A stretch of 64,000 bases of DNA, from the NCBI GenBank assembly GCA_021648845.1, contig JAKJHY010000007.1, forward strand, positions 1 to 64,000. The letters run 5' to 3'. A program made the position numbers and the translations under genes. Source of the DNA: Mycobacterium sp. MBM (GTDB lineage: Bacteria; Actinomycetota; Actinomycetes; Mycobacteriales; Mycobacteriaceae). Below are positions 1-8,444 of this stretch, in pieces. Position 1 is the stretch's first letter. Every line of letters starts with the position of its first letter. The notes beneath the pieces were generated by a model. It saw only the letters and a list, made by a program, of their open reading frames with translations. It was not told the origin of the DNA and ran no database searches.

Positions 1-99
1 CACCGCGCCGGGCAACGCAAACTCATCGGCGGCCAGGAAGACCAACTCATCGACATCGCCCTGGAGATCCAACGCGAGCAGGAGGCGGCCGCCTCCTGA
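1..99 (+). CDS. C-terminal end of an unidentified protein (cut by window start)
   Basis: An open frame runs from base 1 to a TGA at 97-99 and gives 32 residues ending in ...[11 protein letters not shown]. The tail is polar and looks helical, with GQRKLIGG and a [11 protein letters not shown] segment before the charged end. The frame has normal high-GC codon use, so it is probably the 3' end of a real gene whose body lies outside the window. I do not recognise the family from this fragment. A gap of about 110 bases follows before the next gene, so co-transcription is uncertain. Confidence 0.5.
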   Translation, partial: HRAGQRKLIGGQEDQLIDIALEIQREQEAAAS

Positions 100-167
100 C
101 CGGGGGTCGATGAGCGCCGGTTCCCCGCCCCGATCGGCTTCGGTATGGACACCACAGGGCGCAGATC

Positions 168-191
168 GCTTTTTAAATAGCTGTCACAAAC
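168..191 (+). promoter_or_regulatory. Class A operator-like element (site 1)
   Basis: CTTTTTAAATAGC followed by GTCACAAA, 17 bases before the phosphatase ATG. The core AAATAGC-n1/2-TCACAAA recurs at 11215-11229 in front of the aldehyde dehydrogenase. Both fit a loose consensus (CTTWT, about 10 bases, then an A-rich half) seen at seven places in the window. This is pattern reading only; no regulator is proven. Confidence 0.35.
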
Positions 192-194
192 CCT

Positions 195-200
195 TATGGT
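195..200 (+). promoter_or_regulatory. Probable -10 box of a leaderless promoter
   Basis: TATGGT fits the mycobacterial TANNNT -10 hexamer and ends 7 bases before the ATG at 208, so the transcript would start at or next to the start codon. The same arrangement with the same 7-base spacing is seen before the aldehyde dehydrogenase at 11249. An AT-rich operator-like element lies just upstream (168-191). Confidence 0.4.
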
Positions 201-207
201 GGGAGTT

Positions 208-807
208 ATGCAGCTCCTTCTCATCAGACATGCCAAGCCGAAGCCGATCGCGTCCGGTGATTCCGGGGATCCGTATCTGTCGTACGACGGGAACGAGCAG
301 ACCCGACGGCTCCCCGACGCGCTGAGCAAGTTCACGCTGACGCGCATCGTGAGCAGCCCGGAGGCGCGCGCCCTGCAGACGGCTGCGCCGGTCGCGGATC
401 CATTGGGGATGACCGTCGACATCGACGATCGACTGGCCGAGGAAGTCAACGGCCTCGATCGATATCTGCCGGGGGACGATGCCGCCCACGGTGGTCCTGA
501 TGGTGACCGCACCGATGGCTTCGACGCGGACGGCTTTGTTGCGCGGGTCAGAACAGCGATCGACGATCTGGCGGCGAACAGCGACCCTGGCGACACGGTG
601 GCGGTGTTCACCCATGGCAGTGTCATCAGCGCACTCGTTCACAGCGTCATGAAGACTGATCGGCTGTTCTGTGTGGACCTCGACTACACCGGCGTGACCC
701 GACTCAAGGTGTCTGTCGACGGAGGCCTGAGGGTCGCCTCGGTGAACGTGACCGATCACGTCTGGGACATTCTGTATCGCACCCAGTGGTGGAGCGAGGA
801 GCATTGA
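208..807 (+). CDS. Histidine phosphatase family protein (phosphoglycerate mutase-like)
   Basis: A 199-residue single-domain protein of the histidine phosphatase superfamily, which transfers phosphate through a phospho-histidine. The catalytic RHA motif is at residues 7-9 (His8 is the predicted nucleophile), a second arginine lies in SSPEAR near residue 54, and the second catalytic histidine is in FTHGS near 136. The ATG at 208 is preferred over one at 196: it puts the RHA strand at the very N terminus, as usual in the family, and it sits 7 bases after a TANNNT box. The substrate cannot be inferred; family members act on sugar phosphates, nucleotides and small metabolites. The shared upstream motif suggests co-regulation with the catabolic genes. 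Confidence 0.85.
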   Translation: MQLLLIRHAKPKPIASGDSGDPYLSYDGNEQTRRLPDALSKFTLTRIVSSPEARALQTAAPVADPLGMTVDIDDRLAEEVNGLDRYLPGDDAAHGGPDGDRTDGFDADGFVARVRTAIDDLAANSDPGDTVAVFTHGSVISALVHSVMKTDRLFCVDLDYTGVTRLKVSVDGGLRVASVNVTDHVWDILYRTQWWSEEH

Positions 808-845
808 CCGGCGGGCGCGCGGCCGAGCGGGCCGAACCGGTCAAT
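803..845 (+). terminator. Inverted repeat overlapping the phosphatase stop codon; possible terminator
   Basis: ATTGACCGG (803-811) pairs perfectly with CCGGTCAAT (837-845) around a 25-base GC-rich loop that itself contains a smaller CGGCC/GGCCG hairpin. The repeat starts at the stop codon, as an intrinsic terminator might, but only an ATTTA stretch follows and not a T tract. Confidence 0.35.
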
Positions 846-864
846 ATTTAACGTCCGTAATATA
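845..864. promoter_or_regulatory. Imperfect palindrome, possible operator
   Basis: TATTTAACG, two bases, then CGTAATATA: the two nine-base arms match at seven of nine positions. It sits in an AT-rich patch of a gene-free interval, which suggests a dimeric regulator site. Confidence 0.35.
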
Positions 865-1018
865 GGGTGCTCGGCATCGCCCGTTCGCTCCACGTGCTCA
901 GGTTGCCGCGAACGGGGGCCGACCGAGGGGCGTGTCCGATCCGGTGTGAACACTCCACGTCAAGGCCATCCACGTGCCGGTCGACCGTGCTCATCGCGTG
1001 CACGCTCGCCGCTCACTT

Positions 1019-1044
1019 GACTTATTAATTGAATATAGGAAAAT
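1019..1044 (+). promoter_or_regulatory. Class A operator-like element (site 2)
   Basis: Reads GACTTATT, then ten bases, then AGGAAAAT. It aligns without gaps to sites at 5521-5546 and 14962-14987 (ACTTWT near the left end, TAG at positions 18-20, then an A-rich run). It lies 92 bases before the SDR start. Confidence 0.4.
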
Positions 1045-1136
1045 GATCGAGTGGCCATCCAGCCGCCCACTAGCGCAACGGGGTTGAGGTTCGTGGGTCC
1101 GCCTGTTCGAGCCGACGTAAGAGGGAAGGGGCACAT

Positions 1137-1892
1137 GTGACTGCCTGGGGCCGTGACCTCGAAGGTGTACGTACTCTCGTGATCGGTGCATCCTCTGGAA
1201 TCGGCGAGGCCGTCGCCAGCGCAGCTTCCACCCGAGGCGCACGTGTGTGCGTGGCGGCGCGGCGTATCGAACGGCTCCACCGTCTGACTGAGCGCATCGG
1301 CGGATCGGCCTACGAACTCGACGTTTCCGACCCCGTGGCGATCGAAGGGGTATCGCGCGCCGTGGCGGACGAATTCGAAGAGATCGACGCGGTCGTCTTC
1401 ACCAGCGCGATGGCACCGTTCGCGCGCATCGAGGACACCGACTTCGCCACCTGGATGCACGCTTTTGCGGTCAACGCCGTGGGTGCGACCCACGTGCTGC
1501 GGGCAGCATTGCCCTACCTGGGGCCGAACGCCGTCGCCCTGGTGACATCGAGCCGAGAGAGTGGACGGCCGCATGTCGGGGTAGCGGCCTACAACGCCAG
1601 CAAGGCTGCACTCGACGAGGCCTGGCGATCGTGGAGTGTCGAGCACCCTTCGTTGCATGTGATACGCGCGATGATAGGGCCCACTCGCGATACCGAGATC
1701 CTGCGCGGCGTCGACCGGGATCTGTTCGCAGAACTCAACCGCACGTGGGTGCAACAGGGTGAAGCTCCGGACCCCAAGTCGGATGTCGTCGATGTCGCAA
1801 ACGCACTGCTGTCGCTCATCGCGTCCGCTCGACGCACACCTTCTGTGCGCACCGAATCGGTCTATCTGACCCCGCGTCCGAAAATCGAGTAG
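1137..1892 (+). CDS. SDR family NAD(P)-dependent oxidoreductase
   Basis: A 251-residue classical short-chain dehydrogenase, expected to oxidise or reduce an alcohol/ketone with NAD(P). The nucleotide-binding GASSGIG is at residues 18-24 and the catalytic serine at about 138-139. YNASK at 152-156 gives the catalytic Tyr152 and Lys156. The GTG at 1137 is chosen because AGGGAAGGGG lies just upstream; the overlapping ATG at 1135 is out of frame and stops at once. It is followed by an acyl-CoA synthetase on the same strand, so it probably acts in the same degradative route. The substrate is unknown. Confidence 0.85.
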   Translation: MTAWGRDLEGVRTLVIGASSGIGEAVASAASTRGARVCVAARRIERLHRLTERIGGSAYELDVSDPVAIEGVSRAVADEFEEIDAVVFTSAMAPFARIEDTDFATWMHAFAVNAVGATHVLRAALPYLGPNAVALVTSSRESGRPHVGVAAYNASKAALDEAWRSWSVEHPSLHVIRAMIGPTRDTEILRGVDRDLFAELNRTWVQQGEAPDPKSDVVDVANALLSLIASARRTPSVRTESVYLTPRPKIE

Positions 1893-2001
1893 ACCACGGC
1901 GGACGCCACCGGTTCATGCATGACAGACGAAAGGACTGAAATATCTTGTCGTTCAACAGCCAACTTTTCGTTGTTCGTCATCATCTCCGACGGGTGGTGT
2001 C

Positions 2002-3525
2002 GTGAGTCTTTCGGTGTTGTTGGAAATGGCCCAGGGCACGGCGTTGGCGGTCTCCGAGGGACCGGCACTGGTGTCCGATGAACTACGGCTCTCGGTGCAG
2101 GAACTGAACGCGTTGGTCGACGGTGGCGCAGCGGTGATCGCGTCCTCGGGTGCCCAGCACGTCGCTTACGTGGGCGTCGGTGGGGCCATGCTGCCCCTGT
2201 TGTTGTTTGCTTCGGCACGGGCTGCGGTACCGCTGACGCCCTTGAACTACCGGTTGTCCACCGACGCGCTGCAGACCTTGATCGGTCGGCTGCCCCAACC
2301 ACTGGTGATCGTCGACGCCGCCTACCGCGATGCGGTCGGGGACGCAGGTTTCGCCACGATGAGCACAGACGAATTCCTGGCGTCTGCAGACGAGCAGCAA
2401 CCCGTGGCTGAGGTTCCGGTCTTTGCCGACCCCGATGCCGTCGCGGTGGTCTTGTTCACCTCGGGTACCACATCGGCCCCCAAAGCCGTGGAGCTCACTC
2501 ACGGCAACCTCACCAGCTATGTCACCGGCACCGTCGAGTTCGACTCTGCGGCACCGGGCGATGCGGCGTTGATCTGCGTGCCGCCGTACCACATTGCCGG
2601 TGTGTCGGCCGCTTTGTCGAACCTCTATGCCGGCCGCAAAATGGTCTACCTCACCAGCTTCGACCCCGAGAAGTGGGTCAACCTCGTCGACAACGAAGCC
2701 GTTACCGCGGCCACCGTGGTGCCGACCATGCTCGCCCGCATCGTGGGCGTTCTCCAGGATGGCGACAGTAAGTTGCCGACATTGCGGACTCTGGCCTACG
2801 GCGGCTCCAAGGTAGCCCTGCCCCTCGTCCGTAGCGCCTTGCAGCTGCTACCGCATGTGGGATTCGTCAATGCCTACGGGTTGACCGAAACGTCTTCGAC
2901 GATTGCCGTCCTCGGCCCGGACGACCACCGCACGGCCATGGCCGCGGCCGAATCGGGCGATCCTGTCGCGGCGCGCCGCCTGGGTTCGGTTGGTCAGCCC
3001 GTCCCCTCGATCGAAGTGCAGATCCGGGGTGAGGACGGCACCGTTCTCGGGCCCGGCGAACCAGGCGAGCTCTACGTGCGTGGTGAACAGGTCTCGGGCC
3101 GCTACACCGACATCGGCTCGGTCCTCGACGCCGATGGCTGGTTTCCCACCAGAGATGTCGCCTACCTCGACGCCGACGGCTACCTGTTCATCGGTGGGCG
3201 CTCGGATGACACCATCATCCGGGGCGGTGAGAACATCGCCCCCGCCGAGATCGAAGATGTGCTCGTCGAACACCCCCAGGTACGCGAATGCGCAGTCGTG
3301 GGTGCCGAAGATCCGGAGTGGGGACAGATCATCGTCGCCGTCGTCGTCGCCGAGGGTAGCGCCCCAGATGTCGAAGAGCTTCGCGGTTTCGTGCGCTCGT
3401 ACCTTCGCGGTTCCCGCACGCCCGACAGGGTCGTATTCCGTACCGAACTACCCACCAACGCGACCGGCAAGGTGTTGCGTCGCGACCTCGTCAACGAAAT
3501 CAACGCCAGTAAGGAGTCGGCATGA
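2002..3525 (+). CDS. AMP-binding acyl-CoA synthetase (FadD-like)
   Basis: A 507-residue ANL-superfamily enzyme that would activate a carboxylic acid to its CoA thioester through an acyl-adenylate. The P-loop TSGTTSAPK is at residues 153-161, the AYGLTET motif is near 290, and GWFPTRD and the hinge GGRSDD are near 380-400. The adenylation lysine is in NATGKVLRR near the C terminus. Length and motif order are typical. The start is a GTG with a weak GGGTGGTG upstream. The next gene overlaps its stop by 4 bases (ATGA), so the two are translationally coupled. The acid substrate is not predictable, but the neighbours suggest a steroid- or terpenoid-type acid. Confidence 0.9.
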   Translation: MSLSVLLEMAQGTALAVSEGPALVSDELRLSVQELNALVDGGAAVIASSGAQHVAYVGVGGAMLPLLLFASARAAVPLTPLNYRLSTDALQTLIGRLPQPLVIVDAAYRDAVGDAGFATMSTDEFLASADEQQPVAEVPVFADPDAVAVVLFTSGTTSAPKAVELTHGNLTSYVTGTVEFDSAAPGDAALICVPPYHIAGVSAALSNLYAGRKMVYLTSFDPEKWVNLVDNEAVTAATVVPTMLARIVGVLQDGDSKLPTLRTLAYGGSKVALPLVRSALQLLPHVGFVNAYGLTETSSTIAVLGPDDHRTAMAAAESGDPVAARRLGSVGQPVPSIEVQIRGEDGTVLGPGEPGELYVRGEQVSGRYTDIGSVLDADGWFPTRDVAYLDADGYLFIGGRSDDTIIRGGENIAPAEIEDVLVEHPQVRECAVVGAEDPEWGQIIVAVVVAEGSAPDVEELRGFVRSYLRGSRTPDRVVFRTELPTNATGKVLRRDLVNEINASKESA

Positions 3526-3824
3526 TCAAGAACGGCGCCCGCCTGCAGAGTCAGGTATGCGACACCCAGGTCATCGTTGTCCGCGCTACCGACGGACTCG
3601 CTGATCTACGGATCGGTGGGCATCCGGCAGTCCCCGTGGATGCCGACAAGGACACCACCCTGACCCTCGATGACGCATTTGCGGCAGGCACTCTGATGGG
3701 CAAACGCTACGTCGACCCCGACGGGGGCGAAGTCCTGGTCACCAAGGCAGGCAAGGGCACGCTGACCGTCGGCGCTGCACCACTGGAACTCAAAGAGGCC
3801 AAACCGCTGCCCGCCAGCGACTGA
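3522..3824 (+). CDS. Small conserved protein coupled to the acyl-CoA synthetase
   Basis: A 100-residue soluble protein with no signal peptide or membrane segment. It starts in the stop codon of the acyl-CoA synthetase gene (ATGA overlap), so equal expression is likely. Visible features are a single cysteine in QVCDTQVIVVRA, a GGHPAVPVD turn and an otherwise beta-rich, glycine-containing sequence. I recognise it only as a kind of small protein seen beside fadD-like genes in actinobacteria and cannot assign a function. It might be an accessory or stability factor for the synthetase (inference from coupling only). Confidence 0.7.
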   Translation: MIKNGARLQSQVCDTQVIVVRATDGLADLRIGGHPAVPVDADKDTTLTLDDAFAAGTLMGKRYVDPDGGEVLVTKAGKGTLTVGAAPLELKEAKPLPASD

Positions 3825-3826
3825 GG

Positions 3827-3894
3827 GGGTGCGCACCCGTCGGCAAGAGGCGCAACCCGCTCGTGAGTGAGCTCGACGCCGACGGGACCCCGTC
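3827..3894. terminator. Convergent-gene hairpin region, possible bidirectional terminator
   Basis: Between convergent genes there are three nested inverted repeats: GGGTGCGCACCC (3827-3838, perfect), CCCGTCGGC (3836-3844) with GCCGACGGG (3878-3886, perfect, 33-base loop), and GACGGG-ac-CCCGTC (3881-3894). No T tract is present on either side. Confidence 0.4.
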
Positions 3895-3946
3895 GCGGTG
3901 ATCTGCTCGCAAGCCATCGTGACGACACCAGGTCGTCGGGCCGCGG

Positions 3947-4138
3947 TCAGTCCTCAATTACGATGGCGCGCTTGGGACACGCATGTGCAGCCGCTTCGAC
4001 CTTGGGGCGCAGCCCCTCGGCGGGCCGTTCGTCGAGCACTGCCAGACTGTCGTCATCCCGAAGTTCGAACACTTCGGGTGCTTCGGCCATACACAGCGCA
4101 TTGCTTTCGCAAAGCTGCCAATCGACAACGACTTTCAT
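3947..4138 (-). CDS. 3Fe-4S type ferredoxin, P450 redox partner
   Basis: A 63-residue ferredoxin beginning MKVVVD, with cluster ligands Cys10 and Cys16 (C-x5-C) and Cys54 in CP. The middle position of the first motif, a cysteine in 4Fe-4S proteins, is Asn13, matching the CXX?XXC(n)CP group of actinobacterial ferredoxins that have a variable residue there. It lies 40 bases downstream of a cytochrome P450 gene on the same strand, so it most likely carries electrons to that P450 in the cytosol. A reductase is not encoded nearby. A near-identical layout recurs in the ferredoxin at 43267-43461, which also has Asn. Confidence 0.88.
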   Translation of the reverse strand: MKVVVDWQLCESNALCMAEAPEVFELRDDDSLAVLDERPAEGLRPKVEAAAHACPKRAIVIED

Positions 4139-4178
4139 CGACACCCTATCGTCAATACGGGACAGTGACCGAGGCCGC

Positions 4179-5387
4179 TCAGAGAACGATCGGAACCGAA
4201 CTCCAACCGCGGACGGTGCTGGTATGCGCCTGCACCGCATTCGCCATATCCGCCTCCCACGTCGGGAAGCGACGCGTGCTCTCTTCGAGGGCGATGCGTC
4301 CCTCAAGGCGTGCCAGCGCGGCGCCGAGGCAGTAATGGGAACCGATTCCGAGGGACACGTGTTGCTTGGTCTCACGTAAGAGGTTGAATTGTCCGGCATC
4401 TGGGCCGTACTGCCGCTCGTCGCGACCAGCCGAACCGGTGAGCAGAAGCACCTTCGACTCGGCGGGGATGGTCGTTCCGTGCAGTTCCACATCGCGCATG
4501 GTCCATCGCCCCTGAACGGGGGACGGTGCCTCGAACCGCAGAAGTTCCTCCACTGCGTCGGGTATGACCCCGGGGTCATCGGCCATCAGCCGGAGCTGAT
4601 CCGGGTAGCTGGGCAGCGTCACTGCGGCCCAACCCAGCAGGCGCGCAACCGTCTCCGTGCCGGCGCTGACGAGTAGACCACCGAAATCGGCCGCTTCATT
4701 CTCCGTGAGCTTTCGCACCGTGCCGTCGGCCTCGGTCAGCTCGGCTTGGGTGAGCGCGGTGAACAGATCGTCCTTCGGGTGCTTGCGGCGCTCGTTCATC
4801 GCGTCGATGATGTAGCTCGCCATCCACAACCGAGCGTTGATGGACGTCTCGTTCATCATTCCGGCCTGTGCATCGATGTGGAAGATCTCGTCGATCTTGA
4901 GCCGCACCATCTCCCGCTCGGAATCGGGAACACCCAGCATCGACGAGATGACCAGCGATGGAAGCTTCTGCGCGAAATCGGTCACGTAGTCGAACCCAGC
5001 ACTGCCGATGAACGGGTCGAGCAGCTCGGCGCAGATGCCACGGATCCGGTCGTTCATCTCCAGGGTGCGCTTCGGTGTGAACGCCCGCGACACCAACGCC
5101 CGAAGTGCGGAGTGTGATGGCGGATCCATGAAGATCAGCACTTCCATCGCGCCGTAGTCGTTGCCCATGTACTCCAGTACGGTGCCGCGCGACGAGGAGA
5201 ACGTCTTGGGATCGTTGGACGCGGCCTGCACGTCGGCGAACCTGCTCAACGCCCAGAAGTCGTACTCTTCGTTGCGGTACACCGGGAACTCGTCGCGCAG
5301 GCGCTTCCACACCGGATACGGATTCTTGTCGAGTTCGGTGCTGTACGGATCCCAGTAAATCTCATCGACGGGCGCGACCACGTGCAT
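4179..5387 (-). CDS. Cytochrome P450
   Basis: A 402-residue bacterial soluble P450 monooxygenase. The I-helix oxygen-binding segment reads SAGTETVAR (AGxET in place of the common AGxDT). The K-helix ExxR is in EELLRFEAP. The heme ligand is Cys353 in LGIGSHYCLG, where the usual phenylalanine of FGxGxHxCxG is leucine. A good AGGAGA lies 4 bases before the ATG. It forms an operon with the ferredoxin downstream and diverges from the amidohydrolase gene across a 562-base promoter region. It probably hydroxylates a hydrophobic substrate of the local pathway; the CYP family is not assigned. Confidence 0.92.
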   Translation of the reverse strand: MHVVAPVDEIYWDPYSTELDKNPYPVWKRLRDEFPVYRNEEYDFWALSRFADVQAASNDPKTFSSSRGTVLEYMGNDYGAMEVLIFMDPPSHSALRALVSRAFTPKRTLEMNDRIRGICAELLDPFIGSAGFDYVTDFAQKLPSLVISSMLGVPDSEREMVRLKIDEIFHIDAQAGMMNETSINARLWMASYIIDAMNERRKHPKDDLFTALTQAELTEADGTVRKLTENEAADFGGLLVSAGTETVARLLGWAAVTLPSYPDQLRLMADDPGVIPDAVEELLRFEAPSPVQGRWTMRDVELHGTTIPAESKVLLLTGSAGRDERQYGPDAGQFNLLRETKQHVSLGIGSHYCLGAALARLEGRIALEESTRRFPTWEADMANAVQAHTSTVRGWSSVPIVL

Positions 5388-5949
5388 TCTCCTGTACCAC
5401 TCGTGATGCCGGTGTCACCGCTCGGCTTCCCCGGATGATCAACACTCCGCCCCTCGTCCGTCTGGGCTCGGGCCCTGGGTGCTGCACCCATTTTCGACGG
5501 CAGGTCGACGCAAGTTCCCAAAACTTATATTGTGATCGTAGAAAAATCAAGTGCCGCCTCTCCTGGCCGTTCTAACGGGTGATGATGCGAGCCTCCGGGA
5601 CATGGTGGACAGCATTGATGAACTAGGATAGAAAAGATCACGTGCATAGTCTCGGGTGTGCGACACGGGGGCGGGGGCATCGACGCGCCGTCAACGTGGA
5701 GGCGACCGTCGGGGGATTCCGCCGGGACGTCTCGGGGCGCATCGCGACGCGGTGTGCGAAGGATCGGTCGCCGAGGGTATTGCGACGTCGTTTTCTAGCA
5801 TTAATAGCAAATACTCAATTAACCACTTGAACTGCAGAATACTGCCGCCTCAGCAACATTCAGGGGCCGCTTCTACGCATCTTTATCTTTTTGAGCTCAG
5901 TATCATCGGGTGGACGAGGCAGCTTAAGAGCCGAAAGGGAGTTTCTGGC
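5388..5949. other. 562-base divergent promoter region
   Basis: Between the P450 operon (-) and the amidohydrolase operon (+). It holds a class A operator-like site (5521-5546) and an AT-rich patch at about 5798-5835 (CTAGCATTAATAGC and nearby), likely promoter elements. The amidohydrolase frame stays open upstream to 5656, but that part has no amidohydrolase features and the good AAAGGGAG at about 5934-5942 marks the ATG at 5950 as the start. Nothing else is evident. Confidence 0.55.
5521..5546. promoter_or_regulatory. Class A operator-like element (site 3)
   Basis: AACTTATATTG, then CGTAGAAAAAT, aligning ungapped with the sites at 1019 and 14962. It is placed to control the P450-ferredoxin operon and perhaps the divergent amidohydrolase operon. 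Confidence 0.4.
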
Positions 5950-7221
5950 ATGGAAATGAACGACATGATCATGGTCAGCATCGACGACCACTACATCGAG
6001 CCGCCGGACATGTACGAACGGCACGTGCCCGAGAAGTACAAGGATCAGGCGCCGAAACTCGTTCGCAACGAACACGGCATCGACGAGTGGGTGTTTCAGG
6101 GCGACAAGGCATCCACCTTGCTGGGGCTGGGGGCGACCGTGGGTTGGCCCAAGAATGAGTGGGGCTTCAATGCGGGCAGCCTCTCGGAGTTGCGGCCGGG
6201 CTGCTTCGACGTGCACGCCAGGGTGCGGGACATGGACGCCAACGGCATGCTCGCGTCGCTGAACTTCCCGACCATGGCGGGGTTCAATGCCCGGACCTTT
6301 GCCGAAGCACCCGACAAGCCGCTGGCTTTCATCATGTTGCAGGCATACAACGACTGGGTCGTGGACGAGTGGTGCGCCGAGTACCCCGGCCGCTTCATCC
6401 CTCAGGGCGTCGTTCCGATGTGGGACGTCGAGCTCGCGGCCGCGGAGATCCACCGGATGGGGAAGAAGGGGCACAAGGCGGTCTCGTTCCTGGAAACGCC
6501 ACATACGAAGGGCTATCCCAGCTTTCTCTCCGGCTACTGGGACCCCATGCTCAAGGCGATCTGCGACGAGAACATGGTCCTTTGCCTGCACATCGGGGCG
6601 GGCTATGACGTCATCCAGACGCCGAAGGAGGCACCTGTCGATCACATGATGGTGCTCGCGTGTCAAATCAGTGCGATCACCGCTCAGGATCTGCTCTTCG
6701 GTCCCACGTTGCGTAACTTCCCTTCGCTGAAAGTTGCGCTCTCCGAGGGTGGTATCGGGTGGATTCCGTTCTACATGGATCGGATCGACCGGCACGTCGA
6801 CAATCAGTCTTGGCTCGACCACGGCAATGACTTCAACGGCAAGAAGCCCTCGGACATCTTCCGAGAGCACATCCTTGCCTGCTACATCACCGACCCCGCG
6901 GGCCTGCTCGGGCGCCACCGGATCGGTATCGACAACATCGCGTGGGAGTGCGACTACCCGCACACCGACACCACGTGGCCGTTCTCCCCGGAACAGGCGT
7001 GGGGCGAGTTCATGGAGGCCGGCTGTACACCGGAAGAGATCAACAAGATCACCTTCGAGAACGCGTGCCGGTTCTTCGATTGGGATCCGTTCAAGTACAC
7101 CCCGCGCGAGGAGGCCACGGTGGGGGCGCTTCGCGCCAAAGCCACCGACGTCAACGTGAATCGAAAGCCACGAGCTGAGTGGAAGAAGGAGAACGAGGCC
7201 GCCGGTATCGGTGTCTGGTGA
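5950..7221 (+). CDS. Amidohydrolase family protein (amidohydrolase_2 / ACMSD-like)
   Basis: A 423-residue TIM-barrel metal enzyme of the amidohydrolase_2 group, which contains decarboxylases such as ACMSD and resorcylate decarboxylases as well as hydrolases. The N-terminal metal motif is VSIDDHYIEPP (D-x-H in place of HxH). A second histidine is in LCLHIGAG near residue 217, and the late acidic ligand is in ECDYPHTDTTWP near 338. The ATG at 5950 has AAAGGGAG upstream. A second amidohydrolase follows after 31 bases and a DapA-like gene after that. A C-C cleaving or decarboxylating role in ring or side-chain breakdown is plausible but inferred. Confidence 0.85.
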   Translation: MEMNDMIMVSIDDHYIEPPDMYERHVPEKYKDQAPKLVRNEHGIDEWVFQGDKASTLLGLGATVGWPKNEWGFNAGSLSELRPGCFDVHARVRDMDANGMLASLNFPTMAGFNARTFAEAPDKPLAFIMLQAYNDWVVDEWCAEYPGRFIPQGVVPMWDVELAAAEIHRMGKKGHKAVSFLETPHTKGYPSFLSGYWDPMLKAICDENMVLCLHIGAGYDVIQTPKEAPVDHMMVLACQISAITAQDLLFGPTLRNFPSLKVALSEGGIGWIPFYMDRIDRHVDNQSWLDHGNDFNGKKPSDIFREHILACYITDPAGLLGRHRIGIDNIAWECDYPHTDTTWPFSPEQAWGEFMEAGCTPEEINKITFENACRFFDWDPFKYTPREEATVGALRAKATDVNVNRKPRAEWKKENEAAGIGVW

Positions 7222-7252
7222 GCACGACCGCCTTCGATGACAGGAGCTTTTC

Positions 7253-8413
7253 ATGACTGACACCATTGCGCCCGAGGCGCAGACGACTAGCGAGGACATC
7301 ACCAGGATCGGGTTCATCTCGGCCGACTCGCATGTCAACGAACCGCGAGACCTGTGGTCGGCCAACCTGCCCACCTCGCTCACGGACCAGGCCATGAGCG
7401 GCCTGGCCTCCGAGGGCGACGGCGGATGGGGTCTGATCATGCACGGTCAGCATGCCTTTCAAAAGGACATGCAGGCCGAGGAGGATCGTCTTGCGGTTCT
7501 CAAACCCGAGAAGCGGCTCGAGGTGATGCGCGAAGACGGCATCGCCGGCGAGTGCATCTTCCCCACCATCGCCCTACAGGTCTGGATGCTCGAGAGTCCC
7601 GAGGGCGGCCAGGCAAGCTGTCGGATCTACAACGATTACATCTACGACCAGCTGCAGCGTCATTCGCCACGGTTCAAGTGCGCCGGCATCGTGCCGACCT
7701 GGACTCCGGAGATGGCGGTCGCGGAGGTCGAGCACATCGCCGAACTCGGCTTGGGTGCCATCATGCTCCCGGCCATGGCCAATCCCATGTGGAATCACCG
7801 GCAGTGGGGCCCGTTGTGGGATGCGATCGAGCGCACCGGCCTGCCGGTGGCGATGCATCAGGGCACCGGACATCCCATGCGGGCGTTCCGCGGCCCGGGC
7901 GCCACCGTCGCCAACAACCTGTACATCCAGTCGATGGCGCCCCAGGTCGCCACGCTTCTGGCGACGTCCGGCGTGCTGGCCGATCACCCGGGCATCCACG
8001 TGGTTCTCGTCGAGTTCAACGTCGGATGGATGGCGTGGACGAACGAGACCATGGACAACTCCGACATCGCGTTCCGCCGCTACGACGAGTTCGTGTCCTA
8101 CGGAGGGAAGAAGGGGCAGCCGTCGGTCTATCCCGATCTGGAACATCCGCCCAGCTACTACGCGAAGCGCCAGATCCACTCCACGTTCGCCAGGGATACC
8201 GTCGGCATCGGCAACATCGCGCTCACCGGCCCCTCGATGCTGATGTTCGGCAGCGACTATCCGCACGAGGAGGGCACCTACCCGCACTCGCGCGAGGTCG
8301 TGGCCGAACAGGCCGCCCTGATCCCCGACCCAGCGATCGCGCGAAAGGTGTTCCGCGACAACGCCCTCGAGGTGTTCAAATTTGACCCCGCCGAGGTCAC
8401 CCCGCTCGTCTGA
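7253..8413 (+). CDS. Amidohydrolase family protein (amidohydrolase_2)
   Basis: A 386-residue relative of the preceding gene product, clearly divergent in sequence. Metal motifs: FISADSHVNEP near residues 22-32, VAMHQGTGHP near 200, and FGSDYPHEEGTYPH near 330. AGGAG lies six bases before the ATG. Tandem amidohydrolase_2 genes could encode two subunits of one complex or two successive enzymes. The fold is clear, but whether it hydrolyses or decarboxylates cannot be told from sequence. Confidence 0.85.
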   Translation: MTDTIAPEAQTTSEDITRIGFISADSHVNEPRDLWSANLPTSLTDQAMSGLASEGDGGWGLIMHGQHAFQKDMQAEEDRLAVLKPEKRLEVMREDGIAGECIFPTIALQVWMLESPEGGQASCRIYNDYIYDQLQRHSPRFKCAGIVPTWTPEMAVAEVEHIAELGLGAIMLPAMANPMWNHRQWGPLWDAIERTGLPVAMHQGTGHPMRAFRGPGATVANNLYIQSMAPQVATLLATSGVLADHPGIHVVLVEFNVGWMAWTNETMDNSDIAFRRYDEFVSYGGKKGQPSVYPDLEHPPSYYAKRQIHSTFARDTVGIGNIALTGPSMLMFGSDYPHEEGTYPHSREVVAEQAALIPDPAIARKVFRDNALEVFKFDPAEVTPLV

Positions 8414-8444
8414 GCGTAAACCGATGGAAATCTAGGAGACAGAT

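Larger units (their letters stand above)
808..1136. other. Gene-free interval of 329 bases with two AT-rich operator-like sites
   Basis: No credible ORF on either strand. It contains the hairpin at the phosphatase end, a 20-base imperfect palindrome (845-864) and a class A element (1019-1044). It is probably the promoter region of the SDR-fadD operon that starts at 1137. Confidence 0.6.

Noticed and set aside
960-1754. Long open frame on the minus strand, about 260 codons
   Set aside because: It lies opposite the SDR gene; the translation is Arg/Gly/His rich without any domain, typical of a high-GC antisense shadow.
5860-7440. 526-codon open frame on the minus strand
   Set aside because: It is antisense to the well-supported amidohydrolase at 5950 and has a composition typical of reverse-strand GC-rich frames.
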